Shown here: piece after piece, positions 5,447 to 10,210 of the stretch | How positions within the stretch are numbered: the stretch's first letter is position 1 | How the letters are laid out: each line of letters starts with the position of its first letter | DNA from: Verrucomicrobiota bacterium | GTDB lineage: Bacteria; Verrucomicrobiota; Verrucomicrobiia; Chthoniobacterales; UBA10450 | DNA length: 10,210 bases | Assembly: GCA_003221375.1 (NCBI GenBank) | Contig: QHRI01000031.1 | Span: 1-10,210, forward strand | Direction of reading: 5' to 3' | Translations under genes and position numbers: made by a program | Notes under the pieces: model-generated | What the model saw: the letters and a program-made list of their open reading frames with translations, nothing else | Told to the model about the DNA's origin: nothing | Database searches by the model: none

Positions 5447-7000
5447 ATGAAACGCGTCTTTGGGCTGGAGACGGAATATGGCATCACTCTCGGCGGTGCG
5501 GAGACTGTCGATGTCGTGGCCGAGTCGATCGAGCTGGTCCGGCGCTATACCGAGAACGGCGCGCTGATGAAGTGGGATTACGAACTGGAGGACCCGCATC
5601 TCGACGCGCGAGGATTTCGTGCGCGAGAATTGCTTCAGGACACGGACGAATCGGCCTATTACGAGATTGATAAGCGCCGTCCTCTTAGCTTCGAGGAAAT
5701 AAAGAGCGACCTCGTGCTGTCAAACGGCGCGCGCTTTTACAACGATCACGCACACCCGGAATATTCGACGCCGGAATGCACTACTCTTGGGGAAATCGTG
5801 GCACAGGACAAGGCAGGGGAACGCATCCTGGCGGAGTGCGCCCGACGTCGAAATCAGAAGTTGCCTGCCGGATTTGAAGTGCGGCTTTACAAAAATAATA
5901 CTGATTTTGCAGGGCACAGTTACGGTTGCCACGACAATTATCTAATGAGACGCGATATCGCGTGGGACCGGATCGTTGCTGGAATGCTGCCGTTCCTCAT
6001 TACTCGTCAGATTTTCGCAGGCGCTGGCAAGATGGGTATCGAAACCGAGAGCGCGCAGGGCGAGCCCGGCGTCTATCAAATCTCGCAGCGTGCTGATTTT
6101 TTCAGTGTGGTTGTGAGCATCGATACGATGAATCGCCGCCCTCTGATTAACACGCGTGACGAGCCACATGTGGATGCGAGCCGTTATCGCCGGTTCCATG
6201 TGATTCTTGGCGACTCAAATATGAGCGAATGGGCCACCGCCATGAAGATTGGGACCACCGCGCTCATTCTCGATTTGATTGAGCGCGGAGAAGCGCCACA
6301 GCTTGAGATTGCGCAGCCGGTTGATGCAAACAAATCGATCAGCCGCGATCAGACCTTCGATTGGATCATCGAACTGAAGGACGGGCGCAAAATCTCTGCG
6401 ATTGATGTGCAACGGATTTATTTGCGCGCGGCGAGCAAACTGGATCCGCCTTCGTCAGGCTTTGGTGGTTCAGACAACGGCGAGGAATGGAGATGGATTT
6501 TGCGCGAATGGGAAAGTGTCCTCAATGATCTCGAGCGGGACGTCGCGTCAACGCGAGACCGCGTTGACTGGGCAGCAAAGAAGTTCCTGCTGGAGGCATT
6601 GCGGGCGGAAGAAAAGCTTGCCTGGAGTGACCCGTGGCTGCAATCCATCGACCTTGAATATCACAATCTCGATTTAGACCGGGGATTATATTATGAGCTG
6701 GTGCGCAAAGGCCTCATGCGCCGCATTACGAGTGAGGAAGAAATCAAGACCGCGATTTTTAGCCCGCCAGAAACGACACGAGCATTTTTCCGAGGCCGCG
6801 CTGTAGCCCGTTTCAACGATGAGATTTCATCCATTCAATGGGATGAAATTGTTTTTACAAATCCCGCCGCTGCGGGACAATCATACCGCATCGCGCTGCC
6901 GGAGGCGGCGATGGACGCGCGTTTAGACGCGCTCAATCACGCGGCACGCAATGGGAGGGATTTCTCGGAGTTTATGAACGCAATTGCTCAGGTTGATTAA
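5447..7000 (+). CDS. dop: Pup deamidase/depupylase Dop
   Basis: A 517-residue member of the carboxylate-amine ligase-like family shared by Dop and PafA. Dop deamidates the C-terminal Gln of Pup and removes Pup from tagged proteins. The start at 5447 is chosen because MKRVFGLETEYGI aligns with the first residues of known Dop; the frame runs open 16 codons further up from a TTG. Seen: metal-binding Glu8 and Glu10, the Dop-specific loop insertion (about 35-90, including KWDYE and DARGF), the putative nucleophile Asp100 in NDHAHPEYSTPE, YKNNTD at 148-153, NTRDEPH at 235-241, GDSNMSE at 255-261, and a C-terminal domain with TRAFFRG and IQWDEIVF as in Dop. Some stretches (HSYGCHDNYL, LPFLITRQ) read more like PafA, but the loop and C-terminus decide for Dop. 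The expected next genes pup, prcB, prcA and pafA are absent. Confidence 0.92.
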   Translation: MKRVFGLETEYGITLGGAETVDVVAESIELVRRYTENGALMKWDYELEDPHLDARGFRARELLQDTDESAYYEIDKRRPLSFEEIKSDLVLSNGARFYNDHAHPEYSTPECTTLGEIVAQDKAGERILAECARRRNQKLPAGFEVRLYKNNTDFAGHSYGCHDNYLMRRDIAWDRIVAGMLPFLITRQIFAGAGKMGIETESAQGEPGVYQISQRADFFSVVVSIDTMNRRPLINTRDEPHVDASRYRRFHVILGDSNMSEWATAMKIGTTALILDLIERGEAPQLEIAQPVDANKSISRDQTFDWIIELKDGRKISAIDVQRIYLRAASKLDPPSSGFGGSDNGEEWRWILREWESVLNDLERDVASTRDRVDWAAKKFLLEALRAEEKLAWSDPWLQSIDLEYHNLDLDRGLYYELVRKGLMRRITSEEEIKTAIFSPPETTRAFFRGRAVARFNDEISSIQWDEIVFTNPAAAGQSYRIALPEAAMDARLDALNHAARNGRDFSEFMNAIAQVD

Positions 7001-7079
7001 CCGGCTTCCGGCGCGAACCCCGCGTGGATAGGACGCGCTCCCCTTGCGTTCTTGGAAAAACTGGGCGTGCCCGCAGAAT

Positions 7080-7508
7080 TCAGTGTACTGGCGGCGCACC
7101 TTGCGCGATCACAAACGTCGATGCCGGTTGAGGGCTAGGGGTTTCGGGGTAATACATTTCGCACCCGAAGCGAATGTCCAGGACTGCCGCATTGGTAGGC
7201 GTATTTGGAACAGTCCAATTATAATATCTGATGTTCGTACCCACCGGTGCAATACACGTCGAGAACGTTCTGCCGCCGTCCAACGACAGCCAAATCTCCA
7301 TCTCGCATGCGTGCAAGTTTCTCATATCGGGCAACGCGGCGTCCCATTCGACCCTGACTTGTTGCCCAGGACGCAGAACCTGTCCAAGCCTCGGTGAAAT
7401 TAGCTTGGCAGAATAGCCTTGTTTTTGACTGCTCTGAGCATTCAGCTTCGCAGGTGCAAAAGCAAATGTCGCCAAAAGCAGCGTTACAATGAGTCCAGGG
7501 GTTTTCAT
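7080..7508 (-). CDS. secreted beta-sandwich protein, Kre9/Knh1-like
   Basis: A 142-residue exported protein. Residues 1-24 are a Sec signal peptide (MKTPGLIVTLLLATFAFAP, cleavage likely after LNA). The mature part is one beta-rich domain: SPRLGQVLRPGQQVRVEW near its start, then EIWLSLDGGRTF and a WTVPNTPTNAAVLDIRFG strand pair. The order SPxxGxxxxxGxxVxVxW followed by LSxDGG and WxVP is typical of the extracellular Kre9/Knh1-like domain also found in many bacterial surface proteins. Three Cys are present. The start is decided by AGGAG at 7516-7520, 7 bases ahead of the ATG; the frame continues upstream into guaA but is not protein-like. It is convergent with dop, 79 bp apart, and lies downstream of guaA in the same direction with a 125-bp gap. 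Substrate and role are unknown. Confidence 0.75.
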   Translation of the reverse strand: MKTPGLIVTLLLATFAFAPAKLNAQSSQKQGYSAKLISPRLGQVLRPGQQVRVEWDAALPDMRNLHACEMEIWLSLDGGRTFSTCIAPVGTNIRYYNWTVPNTPTNAAVLDIRFGCEMYYPETPSPQPASTFVIAQGAPPVH

Positions 7509-7633
7509 TTTGGGGCTCCTACGTTTAAGTTTTGATCGACAATGCGAGCCATTCGCTGTCGTCAACATTTTTTTAGATTTTTTCGTGCGCACGTAGGATT
7601 TCGTACTACAGGGAAAATCCCTTGAGAATCGGC

Positions 7634-9253
7634 TCACTCCCACTCGATCGTACTCGGTGGTTTACTCGAGATGTCGTAACAAACTCTGTTGACGCCGTTG
7701 ACTTCGTTACTGATCCGATTCGAAATTCGGGCCAGCAATTCGTAAGGAAGTCGCACCCAGTCGGCAGTCATGCCGTCCTGGCTTTCGACAATGCGCAGCA
7801 CGACGGTGTTCTCGTAAGTGCGTTGGTCCCCCATGACGCCAACCGATTGTACAGGAAGCAAAACGGCAAACGACTGCCAGACCTTGTAATACCAGTCGGC
7901 TGCTTCCATTTCGCTTTGCACGATCGTGTCTGCGTCGCGCAAAATTGATAACCGTTCGGGCGTAACTTCTCCGAGAATGCGAACAGCGAGCCCGGGACCG
8001 GGAAAAGGCTGGCGATATACAATTTCCTTCGGCAAACCGAGCTGCAAACCCGCTTGACGCACTTCATCTTTGAACAATTGGCGTACGGGTTCGACGAGCT
8101 CGAAATGCATTTTCTCAGGTAGTCCACCGACGTTATGATGACTTTTGATCACTTGCGCGGGATTGCCCTGGATCGACACGCTTTCAATCACATCAGGGTA
8201 AAGAGTGCCTTGCGCGAGAAATTTGTAGCCGCCGTGTCCGCCACCGGACGGACTTGCCGTGACGAGTTTCCGCTCGCCGTTTCTCCGGTCCTCCTCAAGT
8301 AGTTCCTCGGTCGCGTGCTGAAATACTTTGATGAATTCATTGCCGATCAGTTTTCGTTTCGTTTCGGGATCGGTCACGCCTTTGAGCATTGCAAGAAACC
8401 GATCGCTGGCGTCCACGTATTTCAGGCGCACATGAAAATTCTCGCCGAAAACGCGCTGCACGACTTCCTCCTCTCGCGAGCGAAGCAGCCCATTATTGAC
8501 AAAGATGCAAGTAAGCTGGTCGCCGATCGCCTTGTGCAGGAGTGCAGCGGTTACTGAAGAATCAACGCCCCCGCTCAAACCGAGCACGACCTTTTGATTG
8601 CCGACTTGTTTTCTGACACGCGCGCAAGCCTCTTCAATAAAGGACCCCATCGTCCAGTCCATCGCGCAATGGCAGATGTGAAACAGAAAATTCTGAAGAA
8701 TTTCTCTACCGCGCGGCGTGTGTGCCACTTCGGGGTGAAATTGTAATCCGTAGAGCTTCCGCTCCGGATCTTCCACCGCGGCGAAGTCGCAGCCTTCAGT
8801 GGTCCCGGCGACGCGAAGACCTTTCGGCAGAACTGTCACTTCGTCGCCGTGACTGTTCCAGACGTCGATCTGCTCGCCCAGTCCGTCGAGGAGTTCTGAT
8901 CCTTTCGTGACGTGCAAGACGCCCGCGCCATACTCGCGTCGTCCCGTGAATACGACACGGCCGCCAAGATGATACGCCATCAGCATGAGCCCGTAACAGA
9001 TTCCGAGCACAGGAACGCCGAGCGAAAAAATCTCTGGATCGATTTGCGGTGCGCCTTTGTCGTAAACGCTGGCGGGTCCACCGGAAAGGATCAGCCCCTT
9101 CGGCTTCGAAGCAGCGACTTCCGCGACAGGTGTGTCGAAACGGATGATCTCCGAGTACACCTGGCACTCACGGATTCGTCGCGCTATGACTTGGGTATAC
9201 TGCGAGCCGAAATCGAGGATGAGAATTTTAGAGTGCGTTGATTTCTCGGCCAT
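7634..9253 (-). CDS. guaA: GMP synthase (glutamine-hydrolysing)
   Basis: A 539-residue cytoplasmic enzyme that converts XMP, ATP and glutamine to GMP, the last step of guanine nucleotide synthesis. Seen: an N-terminal class I glutamine amidotransferase domain ([18 protein letters not shown] at about 11-29, nucleophile Cys86 in GICYG, His172 and Glu174 in [12 protein letters not shown]), then the ATP pyrophosphatase domain with the PP-loop LSGGVDSSV at 225-233, and the C-terminal dimerisation domain ending [13 protein letters not shown] as in most GuaA proteins. Length is normal (E. coli GuaA has 525 residues) and every key residue is present. The ATG at 9251-9253 lies 9 bp after the stop of the small lipoprotein gene, so both are probably on one transcript. 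Confidence 0.98.
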   Translation of the reverse strand: MAEKSTHSKILILDFGSQYTQVIARRIRECQVYSEIIRFDTPVAEVAASKPKGLILSGGPASVYDKGAPQIDPEIFSLGVPVLGICYGLMLMAYHLGGRVVFTGRREYGAGVLHVTKGSELLDGLGEQIDVWNSHGDEVTVLPKGLRVAGTTEGCDFAAVEDPERKLYGLQFHPEVAHTPRGREILQNFLFHICHCAMDWTMGSFIEEACARVRKQVGNQKVVLGLSGGVDSSVTAALLHKAIGDQLTCIFVNNGLLRSREEEVVQRVFGENFHVRLKYVDASDRFLAMLKGVTDPETKRKLIGNEFIKVFQHATEELLEEDRRNGERKLVTASPSGGGHGGYKFLAQGTLYPDVIESVSIQGNPAQVIKSHHNVGGLPEKMHFELVEPVRQLFKDEVRQAGLQLGLPKEIVYRQPFPGPGLAVRILGEVTPERLSILRDADTIVQSEMEAADWYYKVWQSFAVLLPVQSVGVMGDQRTYENTVVLRIVESQDGMTADWVRLPYELLARISNRISNEVNGVNRVCYDISSKPPSTIEWE

Positions 9254-9262
9254 CTTCGCGCG

Positions 9263-9460
9263 CTACGGATGAGTCTGTGGGACGCCATGCTCTCCAGCCG
9301 GATCACCGGGAGACCGTTCCAACGGGCCTAGCGTTCCCTGGCCGGTCACCCCGCGTTCAAACTGCCCTTGAACTTCCTGGGTGCTGCGTTGTTCGAGAGG
9401 GTCGGCGCAGCCGACCAGAGCCAGGCATGCGATCACGACCAAGATCGACATGCGTTTCAT
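9263..9460 (-). CDS. small lipoprotein upstream of guaA
   Basis: A 65-residue precursor. MKRMSILVVIACLALVGC is a lipoprotein signal peptide with lipobox Leu-Val-Gly-Cys; Cys18 would be lipidated, leaving a 47-48-residue mature chain. Ala follows the Cys, so outer-membrane sorting is likely if Gram-negative rules apply. The mature part is hydrophilic and rich in Gln, Gly and Pro (DPLEQRSTQEVQGQFERGV) and looks disordered. It is not a known enzyme. The stop TAG at 9263-9265 lies 9 bp before the guaA start, so the two genes probably share a transcript, although no functional link to purine synthesis is evident. Confidence 0.7.
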   Translation of the reverse strand: MKRMSILVVIACLALVGCADPLEQRSTQEVQGQFERGVTGQGTLGPLERSPGDPAGEHGVPQTHP

Positions 9461-9466
9461 CTACGT

Positions 9467-9494
9467 ATTTTATGAATGCCCTGGGGTATTGCAA
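9467..9494 (-). promoter_or_regulatory. candidate sigma-70 promoter of the lipoprotein-guaA pair
   Basis: On the minus strand TTGCAA (9489-9494) and TAAAAT (9467-9472) are separated by 16 bases, a fair -35/-10 pair. The -10 ends only 6 bases before the ATG at 9460, so the transcript would be nearly leaderless, which agrees with the absence of a Shine-Dalgarno. The remaining intergenic DNA toward aat (9495-9600) contains GGTTAAAA twice in tandem (9518-9533) but no promoter I would defend for aat. Confidence 0.3.
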
Positions 9495-9600
9495 TTGCGG
9501 AATGCCACCAAGTGGTTGGTTAAAAGGTTAAAATAGTGGAAAAGGGTCAATGTCTTTCCGTTGTAACCTTTAATGCTTAAACTTTTCGACTCCGTTCGCC

Positions 9601-10167
9601 ATGATCGATCCCGAGCTCTTGTTGCAAGGTTATCGGCTCGGCGTTTTTCCCATGGCGATGGAGGACGATTCGATCCAATGGTTTTCGCCCGATCCGCGCG
9701 CAATCCTGCCCCTGGAAGATTTTCATGTCCCGCACACGCTGCGTCGTCTTGTGCGCAAAAAGGTTTTTGAAACGACAATCGACCGTGCGTTTTCAACAGT
9801 CATCGAGGCGTGCGCGAAACACGAAGATACTTGGATCAATCTTGAGATTATTGAGAGCTACACGCGGTTGCACGACCTCGGCCACGCGCATTCAGTCGAA
9901 GTGTGGAGGGAAGGTCAGATCGCCGGAGGACTCTACGGCGTCGCGGTCGGTGGCGCTTTTTTTGGCGAATCAATGTTCCATTACGTAACAGACACATCCA
10001 AAATCGCTCTGGTGACACTGGTGGAACATTTGCGGGCGAGAAAATTCGCGTTGCTCGATACGCAGTGGCTCACCCCGCACTTGCAACAATTTGGCGGTAT
10101 CGAAATTTCTCGGGACTATTACCTGCGCATGTTGCGCAGAGCAATCGAATTGCCCCGCAAGTTCTGA
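9601..10167 (+). CDS. aat: leucyl/phenylalanyl-tRNA-protein transferase
   Basis: A 188-residue cytoplasmic enzyme of the GNAT-like Aat family. It transfers Leu or Phe from aminoacyl-tRNA to proteins with N-terminal Lys or Arg and so creates N-degrons for ClpS-ClpAP. Seen: GYRLGVFPM at 10-18, WFSPDPRA at 27-34, TWIN at 77-80, AHSVEVW at 96-102, GGLYGVAVGGAFFGESMF at 109-126 and LLDTQWLTPHL at 151-161. Glu123, Asp153 and Gln155 match E. coli Glu156, Asp186 and Gln188 at the active site. The N-terminal extension of about 30 residues in the E. coli protein is missing, a short form seen in many bacteria. ATG at 9601 has no strong Shine-Dalgarno. It is divergent from the lipoprotein-guaA pair. Confidence 0.96.
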   Translation: MIDPELLLQGYRLGVFPMAMEDDSIQWFSPDPRAILPLEDFHVPHTLRRLVRKKVFETTIDRAFSTVIEACAKHEDTWINLEIIESYTRLHDLGHAHSVEVWREGQIAGGLYGVAVGGAFFGESMFHYVTDTSKIALVTLVEHLRARKFALLDTQWLTPHLQQFGGIEISRDYYLRMLRRAIELPRKF

Positions 10168-10174
10168 ATTCAGC

Positions 10175-10202
10175 GTCGAGTGTTGGACGTTGAGCGTTGG
10201 AC
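10175..10202. repeat. heptamer tandem repeat, cut by the window end
   Basis: Four consecutive 7-base units follow the aat stop: GTCGAGT, GTTGGAC, GTTGAGC, GTTGGAC, with GTT of a further unit at 10203-10205. The consensus is GTTGRRY. Such short GTTGGAC/GTTGAGC arrays are usually intergenic and variable in length. No function is evident. Confidence 0.65.
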
Positions 10203-10210
10203 GTTTTCTG

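Noticed and set aside
7044..7397. 117-codon plus frame after dop.
   Set aside because: It is the shadow of the well-supported minus-strand secreted-protein gene and reads as Arg/Cys-rich noise.
7584..7593. Perfect palindrome CGTGCGCACG upstream of the secreted-protein gene as an operator.
   Set aside because: A single 10-bp palindrome without a second copy or known regulator match is not enough.
7610..7622. AGGGA-AAA-TCCCT hairpin after guaA as a terminator.
   Set aside because: The stem is only 5 bp and no T-run follows on the minus strand.
1..10210. CRISPR array, insertion sequence, prophage or riboswitch.
   Set aside because: No regular repeat-spacer pattern, transposase, phage gene or recognisable aptamer was seen; the three 77-bp-spaced elements are too diverged and too widely spaced for CRISPR.

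Overview
The window looks like the chromosome of a Gram-negative soil or freshwater bacterium, most likely Verrucomicrobiota. Four things point that way: a VPDGG-type C-terminal sorting signal behind a sigma-54 promoter, an N-terminally short Aat, a small lipoprotein placed just ahead of guaA, and a Pup-type ARC ATPase plus Dop pair (outside Actinobacteria such genes are reported from Verrucomicrobia, Nitrospirae and a few other phyla). This assignment is inference; there is no rRNA here.

Left part (1-3240) is gene-poor accessory DNA. It holds a small zinc-ribbon protein gene (280-654, minus) and a 68-residue secreted protein that is almost only a signal peptide plus a VPDGG sorting tail (1170-1376, minus). 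A textbook sigma-54 promoter precedes the latter, and three related ~30-bp elements spaced about 77 bp apart lie further upstream. Next come short repeats and at least three decayed minus-strand genes: a ribbon-helix-helix-like remnant, a small CxxC protein, and a helical, possibly HEPN-like protein. The last two overlapped as an operon and begin directly behind tRNA-Asp(GUC) (3239-3312, minus). Their reading frames are broken, at least partly by single-base losses in homopolymers.

Central part (3313-7000) is the core of the window. A dispersed-type inverted repeat and a probable sigma-70 promoter are followed by arc (the Mpa/ARC proteasomal AAA ATPase) and dop (deamidase/depupylase of the prokaryotic ubiquitin-like protein), co-directional and 93 bp apart. 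Their expected partners pup/UBact, prcB, prcA and pafA are not in the window; the locus ends right after dop against a convergent gene. The ARC C-terminus also lacks the Tyr-containing tail that docks mycobacterial Mpa on the 20S proteasome. The unfoldase and Pup-processing enzyme are thus intact but physically separated from the modifier, ligase and protease.

Right part (7001-10210) is housekeeping plus small envelope proteins: a secreted beta-sandwich protein (minus), guaA (GMP synthase, minus) preceded by a small lipoprotein gene 9 bp upstream, and the divergent aat (leucyl/phenylalanyl-tRNA-protein transferase, plus), after which a heptamer tandem repeat runs into the window end. Aat makes N-degrons, so two proteolytic tagging pathways lie within 3 kb, although guaA between them argues against one operon.
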